In this document: positions 32,604 to 40,627 of the stretch, piece after piece | Layout of the letters: every line of letters begins with the position of its first letter | How positions within the stretch are numbered: the first letter of the stretch is position 1 | Assembly (NCBI RefSeq): GCF_001953985.1 | Contig: NZ_MBEI01000069.1 | Span: forward strand, 62,001 to 126,000 | Origin: Mycobacterium colombiense | GTDB taxonomy: Bacteria > Actinomycetota > Actinomycetes > Mycobacteriales > Mycobacteriaceae | DNA length: 64,000 nucleotides | Direction: 5' to 3' | The notes under the pieces: model-generated | What the model was told of the DNA's origin: nothing | Databases searched by the model: none | The model's input: only the letters and a program-made list of their open reading frames with translations | Translations under genes and position numbers: made by a program

Positions 32604-33281
32604 GTGAACGAGGTATTGGCGCGGGCCGGCATCTTCCAGGGGATTGCTCCCGATGCGGTCGATGCGTTGGCTCGCCACCTGCAGCACGTATCGTTCCCGC
32701 GCAGGCGCACCGTCTTCGTCGAGGGCGAGCTCGGCGACGACCTTTACGTCATCCTGTCGGGCTCGGTGAAGATCCGCCATCAGACGACCGACGGTCGCGA
32801 AACCGTCTTCGCGGTGCTGGGTCCCGGGGACGTGTTCGGTGAGCTTGCGCTGTTCGACCCCGGCCCGCGAACCTCGACGGTGATCACGCTGACCGAGGTG
32901 GAAGCCGTGCGGATGGACCGGCACGCGTTGCGGACCTGGATCGTCGAACGCCCCGAAATCGCCGAGCAGCTGTTGCGGGTGTTGGCCCGCCGACTTCGGC
33001 ACACCAACAACACGCTGTGCGACCTGATCTTCACCGACGTACCCGCCCGGGTGGCCAAGCAAATCCTCGATCTGGCAATGCGATTCGGCACCAGTAACGG
33101 GGCCTCGGTGCTGGTCGAGCACCACCTCACCCAGAAGGAACTCGCGCAACTCGTGGGGTCGTCACGTGAAACCGTCAACAAGGCGCTATCGGACTTCACC
33201 CAACGCGGATGGATCCGGCAGCAGGGCAGGGCCCTCATCATCGACCAACCCGCGAAGTTGGCCCGCCGCGCAAGGGCTTAA
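32604..33281 (+). CDS. Crp/Fnr family regulator, Crp paralogue
   Basis: GTG 32604 behind GAAAGGGG; 225 residues, the same length as mycobacterial Crp. The cyclic-nucleotide domain (1-115) contains FPRRRTVFVEGELGDDLYVI and the phosphate-binding cassette FGELALFDPGPRTSTV (79-94) with Glu80 and Arg89. The HTH_Crp domain (145-215) includes HLTQKELAQLVGSSRETVNK. The sequence closely tracks Rv3676 Crp (MDEILARAGIFQG in the latter), but the adjacent genes differ from the Rv3676 locus, so this is probably a second copy like Crp2 of M. smegmatis. It should bind cAMP and TGTGA-N6-TCACA-like sites. Confidence 0.92.
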   Translation: MNEVLARAGIFQGIAPDAVDALARHLQHVSFPRRRTVFVEGELGDDLYVILSGSVKIRHQTTDGRETVFAVLGPGDVFGELALFDPGPRTSTVITLTEVEAVRMDRHALRTWIVERPEIAEQLLRVLARRLRHTNNTLCDLIFTDVPARVAKQILDLAMRFGTSNGASVLVEHHLTQKELAQLVGSSRETVNKALSDFTQRGWIRQQGRALIIDQPAKLARRARA

Positions 33282-33306
33282 CGCCCCGCGTAGCGCAGTT
33301 CACGCC

Positions 33307-34182
33307 CTAGGTGATCGACCAGAACTCCAGGAGGGTCCGCAACGTCGCCACCAGGGGGAGCGGTTGGTCCAGCATGGGATGGTGGCCGGCCAGGGCCAGC
33401 TCCACGAACGGGCCACGCAGCTGAAGCAGGGAACGGATCCGTTCGGCCATCTCGGGCGGCACCAAGCCGGCTTCGCAGCGCAAATACCCTACGCGACAAC
33501 GCATCGCGGCCAGCATCGTCTCTAACGACTCCTCGTCGGCGGGTGTCGGCTCGAGAAACTCACCGCCGAATATCGCCGGGTCGAACTTCCAAATCCATCC
33601 TTCGTCGGTTTTGCGCACCGACTCTCCCGCGATGTGCTCTTTGACGTAGGGCAAGATCAGTTCCTGCGAGGGCACCGCCGTAAAGCGGGCCAGGATCTCA
33701 TCTTTCGTCCGGTAGTGGTTGTGTTTGCGCCTACGTAGCCGCCCTTCCTCCGGCGCACGCTCCCACAACGGCGAGTCGATCACCAGCATGCTGTTGATCT
33801 GCTGGCTGTAGTGCATCGCCGCCGTGGACACCACCCAGCCGGCCATGCTGTGGCCGATGATCGTCGGCCGCCCGGCGGGCCCGGCGGCCGCGGCGGCCGC
33901 CATCACCTCGCCCGCCCAGATCCGCAGGTCGTAACTGCCACGTGCTTCGCTGTCGCCGTGCCCGGACAGATCCGGCGCGATCACCCGATGAGTGCGGGAA
34001 AAGAACGGCGCGACGTGATCCCACCACCCTGAATGCGCTCCGCCACCGTGGACGAGCACCACCGGAGGTTGGTCAGCATCGCCCCAGACGCGCAGGTGTA
34101 TGCGGCAACCGTCGACGTCGACGTCACAATGGTCCGGTTTTTGATCGAGCGCTGTGGTGAACCAGGATGGTGTAATAGGCAT
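33307..34182 (-). CDS. Alpha/beta hydrolase
   Basis: ATG 34182 (MPITPSWFTTALDQKPDHCD) gives 291 residues; an in-frame extension to 34287 has no ribosome site. VVLVHGGGAHSGWWDHVAPF, then VIAPDLSGHGDSEARGSYDL, the nucleophile elbow IGHSMAGW, and a histidine in LALAGHHPMLDQPLPLVATL near the C-terminus. The helical lid lies at about residues 140-230. It resembles epoxide-hydrolase/haloperoxidase-like esterases. Cytosolic. It faces the Crp paralogue convergently, 25 bp apart. Substrate unknown. Confidence 0.87.
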   Translation of the reverse strand: MPITPSWFTTALDQKPDHCDVDVDGCRIHLRVWGDADQPPVVLVHGGGAHSGWWDHVAPFFSRTHRVIAPDLSGHGDSEARGSYDLRIWAGEVMAAAAAAGPAGRPTIIGHSMAGWVVSTAAMHYSQQINSMLVIDSPLWERAPEEGRLRRRKHNHYRTKDEILARFTAVPSQELILPYVKEHIAGESVRKTDEGWIWKFDPAIFGGEFLEPTPADEESLETMLAAMRCRVGYLRCEAGLVPPEMAERIRSLLQLRGPFVELALAGHHPMLDQPLPLVATLRTLLEFWSIT

Positions 34183-34296
34183 CTGGCGCGAGCGGTAAAA
34201 CAGTTTCCGACCTCCTGAGGATTCAAACGCTCTGTCTTGATTCAGGTTTCGCTCGACGCGGCCAATAGCAATTCGCCTGGGCGGCAAATGTGGAAT

Positions 34297-34665
34297 TCAC
34301 GAATTCGTCTCGGCCAGCCGCACCGTGACGGTTACCGCTCCCTTTTCGTCCCGCGTGGCGACGGCATGTCCGGCGCGCTCGGCTTCGTCAAGCCGCAACG
34401 TCAAGGGCCCGCCGGCGTCGAGAAAGTTCCGCCACCACGTCTTCGCGTCGGGCATGTTGACGCTGATGACGATGTCGCCACCGGAACGGCGGTAGGCCAC
34501 CGGGATGCTGTACGAGCGTCCGGAGCGTCGACCCGTGTAGGTCAGCATCGTGATGTTGCGATTGATCAGCCGGCCGAAGCGGCGCGAGTTTGCCAGCGCG
34601 GCTATCGGCGCATTGAAAACAGGCGCGGCCCGCATCAGGAGGCGGCCAAGGTTGTTGGGACTCAC
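34297..34665 (-). CDS. DUF385-type deazaflavin (F420)-binding protein
   Basis: A 122-residue split-beta-barrel protein: NITMLTYTGRRSGRSYSIPV (about residues 38-57) and DIVISVNMPDAKTWWRNFLD are the core motifs of the nitroreductase/deazaflavin-dependent family (DUF385). Family members bind F420H2 and reduce quinones or nitro compounds. The GTG start at 34665 has no clear ribosome site; ATG at residue 11 is an alternative. Same direction as and 115 bp upstream of the hydrolase. Confidence 0.85.
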   Translation of the reverse strand: MSPNNLGRLLMRAAPVFNAPIAALANSRRFGRLINRNITMLTYTGRRSGRSYSIPVAYRRSGGDIVISVNMPDAKTWWRNFLDAGGPLTLRLDEAERAGHAVATRDEKGAVTVTVRLAETNS

Positions 34666-34798
34666 GTTGCAAGTATCGCAGCAAATTCCGGCGAATAGTC
34701 GACCGATGCAATTCGGCGTGATGTCGCCCCGCTACCCATGGAGGTAGCATCCCGCGCAGATGCTCCAGCGGCCGCGATAAACGAGGAAGGGGGCGCGG

Positions 34799-35152
34799 AT
34801 GACTGTTCCTGTCGACCCTTCGGTTCCGCCCAGCGGTCTGGGTTGCGCCGAGTGCGATGAGGTCGGTGGTTGGTGGGTGCACTTGCGGCGCTGCGCCGCT
34901 TGCGGGCACATCGGTTGCTGCGACGACTCCCTTTCCCGTCATGCGACCAAGCACTGGCAGCTGACCGGGCATCCGATCATCCGGTCGTTCGAGCCCGGCG
35001 AGGACTGGTTCTGGAATTACGAGGCCAACGACTATTTCGACGGCCCGGAGCTGGCGCCACCCGCGTGCCGTCCCGAGGAGCAGTCGGTCCCCGGGCCCCG
35101 CGGACGCGTGCCACATAACTGGTTCGAGCTGCTCCGCCATCGGGACGGCTGA
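34799..35152 (+). CDS. UBP-type zinc-finger protein
   Basis: A 117-residue protein, almost wholly one ZnF-UBP domain: LGCAECDEVGGWWVHLRRCA, ACGHIGCCDDSLSRHATKHW, then TGHPIIRSFEPGEDWFWNYE. The ordered C and H ligands (CxxC, CxxC, HxxxH and a TGHP histidine) match the ubiquitin-protease-type finger. Many actinobacteria have this short form, but they lack ubiquitin; its partner is unknown. Good ribosome site (GAGGAAGGGGG) before ATG 34799. Confidence 0.87.
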   Translation: MTVPVDPSVPPSGLGCAECDEVGGWWVHLRRCAACGHIGCCDDSLSRHATKHWQLTGHPIIRSFEPGEDWFWNYEANDYFDGPELAPPACRPEEQSVPGPRGRVPHNWFELLRHRDG

Positions 35153-35595
35153 TGCGCTGGTCTTCGTGAAGCTTCGCGTGGCGGGTGCGCGGGGTCACAG
35201 TTAGCGGCTGTATCACGGTGTCGGACAACCCGATACATTTGGCGAAAGATTCAATTGCTTGCGCTGCGCCTGCGCCGATGATGCCTTGAGCGGTGCCGCG
35301 GAGTCGGCGAACCAGTTAACATAAAGCGGAAAACCATTGGCGGCAGCCGATTTAACCGCCGCATGCCGAGTGCGCGGCGTCGCCCTTTTGGAATTGGTCA
35401 AGCCGCGATGCGAATGTGAGGCATTTCGCGCCCCGGCTCCGATGAGAAATATGCCGAGCCATGCTGTACAGTTCTCGACGACCCGGACCACGGAACTCGA
35501 GTTCCGTCTAGGTCCCGGGCGCTCGCGGGTGGCGTTCGGCGAGGGTGCCGCGCTGCGCGCTGGCACGGTCGCGCGAAGAGTGAGGGAGGCAACGG
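35153..35595. other. Non-coding region upstream of mmpS
   Basis: 443 bp without a credible gene; short frames on both strands lack family features. The AT-rich middle part (35220-35350) differs from the GC-rich remainder. Contains the 18-bp perfect palindrome at 35490-35507. Confidence 0.6.
35490..35507. promoter_or_regulatory. 18-bp perfect palindrome ACGGAACTCGAGTTCCGT
   Basis: No mismatches over 18 bp; 88 bp before the mmpS start. Size and symmetry are typical of TetR-family operators. It differs in sequence from the dyads at the tetR gene downstream of mmpL, so the binding protein is uncertain. Confidence 0.65.
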
Positions 35596-36033
35596 ATGCT
35601 CGGCATTGCGCGAAGAGCATGGATTCCCCTGCTCCTTGTGGTCGTGATCGCTGTCGGCGCCTACGCGGTGATCCGTATCCGTGACACGTTCGGCACGCAC
35701 GGCGGTGTCACGAGCGGCGAAGGCGGTGGCGACAACACGAAACCGTTCCACCCCAAGCACATCACGTATGAAATAACCGGTGCCCCAAGCGGCACCGTGA
35801 ACGCCAATTACCTCGACGAAAATGGCCAGCCCCACCTTGTCGAAGCAGCCCCGCTGCCGTGGTCGTTCACCATCGTGACCACGCTGCCGTCGATGTCGGC
35901 CAATATCGTCGCTCAGGCCAGCACCGAGGTACACGCGCTCCGGTGCCGCGTCATCGTCGATGACCAGGTTCGTGACGACCGCAAAACCAATGACTACCAA
36001 CCGTTCATCTACTGCTTGGTGAAATCCGTATGA
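35596..36033 (+). CDS. mmpS: MmpS family membrane protein
   Basis: 145 residues. MLGIARRAWIPLLLVVVIAV has one TM helix, followed by an extracytoplasmic beta domain (HITYEITGAPSGTVNANYLD, PLPWSFTIVTTLPSMSANIV, CRVIVDDQVRDDRKT, YCLVKSV at the end), the MmpS consensus. MmpS proteins assist MmpL exporters of lipids, siderophores or drugs. ATG follows GTGAGGGAGG. It is coupled to mmpL by a 4-bp ATGA overlap. Subtype cannot be fixed by eye. Confidence 0.93.
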   Translation: MLGIARRAWIPLLLVVVIAVGAYAVIRIRDTFGTHGGVTSGEGGGDNTKPFHPKHITYEITGAPSGTVNANYLDENGQPHLVEAAPLPWSFTIVTTLPSMSANIVAQASTEVHALRCRVIVDDQVRDDRKTNDYQPFIYCLVKSV

Positions 36034-38906
36034 GCAACCCGCACCTACAGCCCAGGCCCCCAAGAATTCCGCGGCTGATTCGTGGCCTTTCGCTACCGAT
36101 CACCTTGGGCTGGCTGTTCATCGCCGTCGCCCTGGGCGTGCTGTCGCCGTCCCTCGACGACGTGGCTGCCAAGCACTCGGTGCCGATGACTCCGAGGGAC
36201 GCATCGGCGTTCAAGTCGATGATGCACATCGGCGACAAGTTCAACGAATTCCACACGGACTCGACGGCGATGGTGGTCCTGGAAGGTCAGGACAAACTCG
36301 GCGACAGCGCGCATGACTTCTACAACCGCATCGTCAGCAAATTGAAGGACGATCACGCGCATGTGCAGAATGTTCAGGACTTCTGGGGCGACCCACTAAC
36401 CGCCGCCGGGTCGCAAAGCCCCGACGGCAAGGCGGCCTACGTGCAGGTCTTCCTCAATGGTGCGCAAGGCACGACTCCCAGCCACGAGTCGGTCGCCGCC
36501 GTCCGCAAGATCGTCACCGACACGCCCGCGCCGCCGGGCGTCAAGGCGTACGTGGCCGGCAACACGGTGCTCAACGCCGATACCAGCATCGTCGGCCATA
36601 AAAGCATGGCGACGATGGCGCTGGTTTCCATCGTCGTCATCTTCGTCATGCTGCTGGTGGTGTATCGCTCGATCGTCACGACCATCCTGTGCCTGGTGGT
36701 GATCGGCATCGAACTGTTTGCGGCGCAGGGCGTTACCGCCACCGCGGGCAATCTCAACATCATCGGCCTCACGCCGTACGCGGTCAGCATGGTCACCATG
36801 CTCAGCATCGCCGCGGGAACCGACTACATCATCTTCCTGCTGGGCCGCTATCACGAAGCGCGGTCGATCGGGCAAAACCGCGAGGAGGCCTTCTACACGG
36901 CGTATCACGGGGTGTCGCACGTGATCCTGGGCTCGGGCCTGACCATCGCGGGTGCCTGCCTGTGTCTGACCGCCGCCCGGCTCCCGTACTTCCAGACAAT
37001 GGGATTGCCTTGTGCCATTGCGTTATTGGTGATCGTCTTCGCCGCACTGACGCTCGCGCCGGCGGTACTAGCCGTCGGGTCGCGCTTCGGTTTATTCGAT
37101 CCCAAACGCGCGGTCGACGTGCGCGGCTGGCGCAAAGTGGGCACCGCGGTGGTGCGCTGGCCCAAGCCGATCATCGTCGTCACGGCCGCTATCGCGGTCA
37201 TCGGATTCATCAGCCTGTTGACGTATGTGCCCAACTACGACGACCAGAAGTTCACCCCTAAAGATATGCCCGCCAACGTCGCGATGACCGCGGCCGAACG
37301 GCACTTCTCCCAAGCCCGAATGAACCCGGAATTGCTGATGGTCGAGGCCGATCACGATCTGCGCGACCCAGCGGACATGCTCGTCATCGATCGAATCGCC
37401 AAAAGCGTCTTTCATCTTCGCGGCATCGAGCGAGTCCAGACGATCACCAGGCCGCTGGGTGCGCCGATCGAGCACAGCTCGATTCCGTTCCAGATAGCGA
37501 TGCAGAACTCGGGCACGCTACAGACGGCCAAGTTCATGAACGACACGATGGCCAACATGCTCGAGCAGGCAGACGAGCTGGACAAGACGATCGCCGTAAT
37601 GGAACACATGTACGGCGTGATGAAAGAGCTCACGGCGACGACGCACAGCATGGTCGGCAGGACGCACGAGATGGTCGACACCACCAACGAATTACGCGAC
37701 CATATCGCGGATTTCGATGATTTCTTCCGACCCATCAGGAGCTACTTCTATTGGGAAAAGCACTGCTTCGACATTCCGGTCTGCTGGTCGATGCGGTCTC
37801 TCTTCGATGCGCTCGACGGCATCGACGAGCTCTCTGACCAGATATCCGGGCTCACAGTCGATCTCGATCATATGGATCGCCTGATGCCGCAACTGCTGGC
37901 CGACTTCCCGAAGACCATCGACTCGATGAAGACGATGCGCAACTTCATGCTGTCGACCCATAGCACGATGGCCGGCATCCAGGCCCACCAGCAGGAGGGG
38001 GCCGAAGGCTCGACCCTGATGGGACAGTACTTCGACGAAGCCAAGAACGACGACTCGTTCTACCTGCCGCCGGAAGTCTTCAAGAACCCCGACTTCAAGC
38101 GCGGGCTGAAGATGTTTGTGTCGCCCGACGGCACCGCCGTGCGGTTCATCATCACCCACCAGGGCGACCCCGCTTCGGTCGAGGGAATCAAGCATGTCGC
38201 CGGCGTCAAGGACGCGGTCGCCGACGCCATCAAGGGAACTCCGCTGGAGAGCTCGAAGGTGTATCTGGCCGGGACCGGCTCGATGTACAGCGACATGCAG
38301 GAAGGCGTCATCATCGACTTACTGGTCGCCGGCATCTCCTGCCTGATCCTGATCTTCGCGATCATGCTGATCATCACCCGCAGTGTGGTCGCCGCGTTGG
38401 TCATCGTCGGCACGGTGGCCGCATCCCTGGGCACAGCCTGCGGCCTGTCCGTACTGATGTGGCAAGACCTCATCGGGCTGGGCGTGCAATGGATCGTGCT
38501 GCCGCTGTCGATCGTCATCCTGCTGGCCGTGGGATCGGACTACAACCTGCTGCTGGTCTCCCGGCTCAAAGAAGAAATCCCGGCCGGGCTCAACACCGGC
38601 ATCATCCGCGGCATGGGCGCCTCTGGCCGGGTCGTCACCGCGGCCGGGCTGGTGTTCGCCTTCACCATGGCCTCGATGATCGTCAGCCAGCTACGCGTGA
38701 TCGGACAACTCGGCACCACAATCGGTTTGGGCCTGCTCGTTGACACCCTGATCGTGCGCTCCTTCATGACCCCGTCGATCGCGGCTGCGCTCGGGCACTG
38801 GTTCTGGTGGCCGATCAACACCATCCGGATGACCAGGCAGAAAAATCGAGGAGACCGGCACGACGATGCGCACACCGCACCGATCCCACAGCTGACGGCG
38901 AGGTGA
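36030..38906 (+). CDS. mmpL: MmpL family RND transporter
   Basis: 958 residues; the RND layout of MmpL. TM1 about 15-40, a first periplasmic porter domain (40-190), TM2-6 (195-370) with IAAGTDYIIFLLGRYHEARS containing the proton-relay GTDY motif, TM7, a second porter domain with a long helical insert (residues about 490-720, DELDKTIAVMEHMYGVMKEL and later), then TM8-12 with AVGSDYNLLLVSRLKEEI (the second relay site). The periplasmic helical insertion is typical of MmpL5/MmpL4-like proteins. It uses the proton gradient to export a lipid, siderophore or drug. Partner MmpS is directly upstream. Confidence 0.95.
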   Translation: MSNPHLQPRPPRIPRLIRGLSLPITLGWLFIAVALGVLSPSLDDVAAKHSVPMTPRDASAFKSMMHIGDKFNEFHTDSTAMVVLEGQDKLGDSAHDFYNRIVSKLKDDHAHVQNVQDFWGDPLTAAGSQSPDGKAAYVQVFLNGAQGTTPSHESVAAVRKIVTDTPAPPGVKAYVAGNTVLNADTSIVGHKSMATMALVSIVVIFVMLLVVYRSIVTTILCLVVIGIELFAAQGVTATAGNLNIIGLTPYAVSMVTMLSIAAGTDYIIFLLGRYHEARSIGQNREEAFYTAYHGVSHVILGSGLTIAGACLCLTAARLPYFQTMGLPCAIALLVIVFAALTLAPAVLAVGSRFGLFDPKRAVDVRGWRKVGTAVVRWPKPIIVVTAAIAVIGFISLLTYVPNYDDQKFTPKDMPANVAMTAAERHFSQARMNPELLMVEADHDLRDPADMLVIDRIAKSVFHLRGIERVQTITRPLGAPIEHSSIPFQIAMQNSGTLQTAKFMNDTMANMLEQADELDKTIAVMEHMYGVMKELTATTHSMVGRTHEMVDTTNELRDHIADFDDFFRPIRSYFYWEKHCFDIPVCWSMRSLFDALDGIDELSDQISGLTVDLDHMDRLMPQLLADFPKTIDSMKTMRNFMLSTHSTMAGIQAHQQEGAEGSTLMGQYFDEAKNDDSFYLPPEVFKNPDFKRGLKMFVSPDGTAVRFIITHQGDPASVEGIKHVAGVKDAVADAIKGTPLESSKVYLAGTGSMYSDMQEGVIIDLLVAGISCLILIFAIMLIITRSVVAALVIVGTVAASLGTACGLSVLMWQDLIGLGVQWIVLPLSIVILLAVGSDYNLLLVSRLKEEIPAGLNTGIIRGMGASGRVVTAAGLVFAFTMASMIVSQLRVIGQLGTTIGLGLLVDTLIVRSFMTPSIAAALGHWFWWPINTIRMTRQKNRGDRHDDAHTAPIPQLTAR

Positions 38907-38930
38907 AACACATCGGCCGGTCTGCCAAGC

Positions 38931-38957
38931 TGTCGACAATGACAATGTCAGCTGACA
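38931..38957. promoter_or_regulatory. Overlapping TGTCA/TGACA dyads before tetR
   Basis: Within 27 bp: TGTCGACA (38931-38938, perfect), TGACA-A-TGTCA (38940-38950, perfect arms) and TGTCAGCTGACA (38946-38957, perfect 12 bp). It ends 11 bp before ATG 38969. Multiple phased half-sites strongly suggest a TetR operator. Confidence 0.7.
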
Positions 38958-38968
38958 GGCCGGGACCC

Positions 38969-39604
38969 ATGGCAGAACTTGAATCGAAACTTCGCCAGCG
39001 CACCGAGGGGCGCCTGGATCGATCCCGCGATCCCGCGATCCTTGATGCCGCGTTGGCGGCTCTGGCCGAGCACGGGTATGACGCGGCGAACATGAACGAC
39101 ATCGCGGCACAGGCCGGCGTCGGCAAGGCCGCAATCTATCGGCGGTGGTCATCGAAAGCCGCCCTGATGACCGACGCCCTCGTTTACTGGCGGCCCGATC
39201 TGCTCAAGGACGACGCCCCCGACACCGGCAGTCTGGTCGGCGACCTCGACGCCGTCGTCAAGCGCGCCAAGCGCAATGACAATTCCCTGATCACCAATGA
39301 CCTCGTGCTGCGTGTCGCCTTGGCGGCTGCGCACGATCCCGAACTCGCCACCGCGCTCGATGACCTGATCCTGTTCAAGGGCAGACGCGTGCTGTCGGCC
39401 GTGTTGGCTCGAGCCGCAGACCGCGGCGAAATCTCCGCGACCCGCGACTGGTCAGTGGTCGCCGATGTCCTGACCGCAATGGGGCTATTGCGCGTCATCA
39501 GCGGACAGAGCGTCGACGCGAAATTCATCCGGCAGGTGATCGATACGCTGATACTCCCCGCCGTGCAGACCCCGGACGGCGGCCGCGGCGTCAGCAAGCG
39601 GTGA
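38969..39604 (+). CDS. TetR/AcrR family regulator next to mmpL
   Basis: 211 residues from ATG 38969 (MAELESKLRQRTEGRLDRSR); in-frame ATGs at 38939 and 38945 lie inside the operator-like dyads and are less likely. The HTH spans residues about 20-66: AILDAALAALAEHGYDAANM, NDIAAQAGVGKAAIYRRWSS. The ligand-binding part has helices typical of the TetR_C_16-like group. It is 62 bp downstream of mmpL in the same direction. TetR repressors often control neighbouring MmpS/MmpL exporters in mycobacteria. Whether it binds the mmpS palindrome or only its own dyads is open. Confidence 0.88.
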   Translation: MAELESKLRQRTEGRLDRSRDPAILDAALAALAEHGYDAANMNDIAAQAGVGKAAIYRRWSSKAALMTDALVYWRPDLLKDDAPDTGSLVGDLDAVVKRAKRNDNSLITNDLVLRVALAAAHDPELATALDDLILFKGRRVLSAVLARAADRGEISATRDWSVVADVLTAMGLLRVISGQSVDAKFIRQVIDTLILPAVQTPDGGRGVSKR

Positions 39605-39630
39605 AATTGGTTCGGCGCCGGCCTGCCGGA

Positions 39631-40482
39631 TCAGGTTGCGGCGGCCAGTAAGTCGCGTACCGCGCTGTCGACGGTGCCCAGCAGCCCGGGGTCGATGCCG
39701 GTACGACCGCGGACCAGAATAGAAGCGCTGTTGGCAGACGGCAGTCCCTCGGCCGGGCTGAGCCCGTCGGGGAACTTGCCGATCATCGGCAGCAGTGCCA
39801 CACCGAGCCCCGACCGCACCGAAGCGTAGAGACCGGACAAGTCGCTGCACTCGGCGGTGATCTCGTACTCGATGTGCTGGCTTTCCAGAATTGCGAAGGC
39901 CGGCTCGCGCAATGTGCACGGCTCGGCGAAAATCACCAGCGGCAGCGGCTCTCGCGGCGAGAGCGTCAGTGTGCGCGCTGAAACCCATTGCAGCTGGACC
40001 AATCCCGACGCGTTGGCGCGATCCAGACCTGCCCCGTCCAGCATGACGGCCAGATCGACCAAACCGCGATCGATCGCGTCGGCCAGCGACACGTTGCGGT
40101 CGAGCCGGAAGCGCACCCGCAGGTCGGGGAGTCGCTCGCGCAACACCCGGGACAGGCCGGCCAGCATCACATCGGCGCCGTGTTCGGTGGCGCCGATGGT
40201 CAGTACCTTGTGTTCGGTCGCGCCCAGGTCGTCGAGCGCGCTGTCGTGCGCGGCCAATATCGTGCGGGCATGCCGCAGCGCCTTCTGCCCGACCTCGGTG
40301 AAGACGATGCCGCGTCCCGAGCGTCGCACTATCGGTTCGCCGACCACAGCTTCGATCCGGCGCAGATGCTGGCTGACCGCGGATTGGCTCAGGTGTAGGG
40401 CGGTGGCGGCACGGTGGAAGCCGCCGCAGTCGGCGACGGCGACAAGGCTGCGCAGCGGCGCGATGTCGAGCACCTGGGCCAT
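39631..40482 (-). CDS. LysR family regulator
   Basis: 283 residues. The N-terminal HTH (1-60) is IAPLRSLVAVADCGGFHRAA, TALHLSQSAVSQHLRRIEAV. The effector-binding domain (90-283) contains VLTIGATEHGADVML and ILESQHIEYEITAECSDLSG, followed by SGLGVALLPMIGKFPDG. Divergent from the DMT exporter gene with a 145-bp shared promoter region containing an ATTAT-N8-ATAAT dyad, so it most likely controls that exporter. Effector unknown. Confidence 0.9.
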   Translation of the reverse strand: MAQVLDIAPLRSLVAVADCGGFHRAATALHLSQSAVSQHLRRIEAVVGEPIVRRSGRGIVFTEVGQKALRHARTILAAHDSALDDLGATEHKVLTIGATEHGADVMLAGLSRVLRERLPDLRVRFRLDRNVSLADAIDRGLVDLAVMLDGAGLDRANASGLVQLQWVSARTLTLSPREPLPLVIFAEPCTLREPAFAILESQHIEYEITAECSDLSGLYASVRSGLGVALLPMIGKFPDGLSPAEGLPSANSASILVRGRTGIDPGLLGTVDSAVRDLLAAAT

Positions 40483-40537
40483 AGCCGCACTGTAATCCGA
40501 TCAGTGTGACTAATCAATCAGCCCTGGCGTCGCCCGG

Positions 40538-40555
40538 ATTATTGTCGCTGATAAT
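40538..40555. promoter_or_regulatory. ATTAT-N8-ATAAT dyad, LysR-type box
   Basis: 5-bp arms in the lysR-DMT intergenic region; contains the T-N11-A core expected for LysR-type regulators. Located 83 bp before the exporter start and 56 bp before lysR. Confidence 0.5.
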
Positions 40556-40627
40556 ACGATCGATAAGGCTGCGCAATCAATCGCGATCGCCAATAATCGT
40601 TGGACTGCGTCGGTCGATCACGCGAAC

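Noticed and set aside
35213..35620. 135-codon minus frame upstream of mmpS
   Set aside because: Crosses the 18-bp palindrome and the mmpS start; composition not protein-like.
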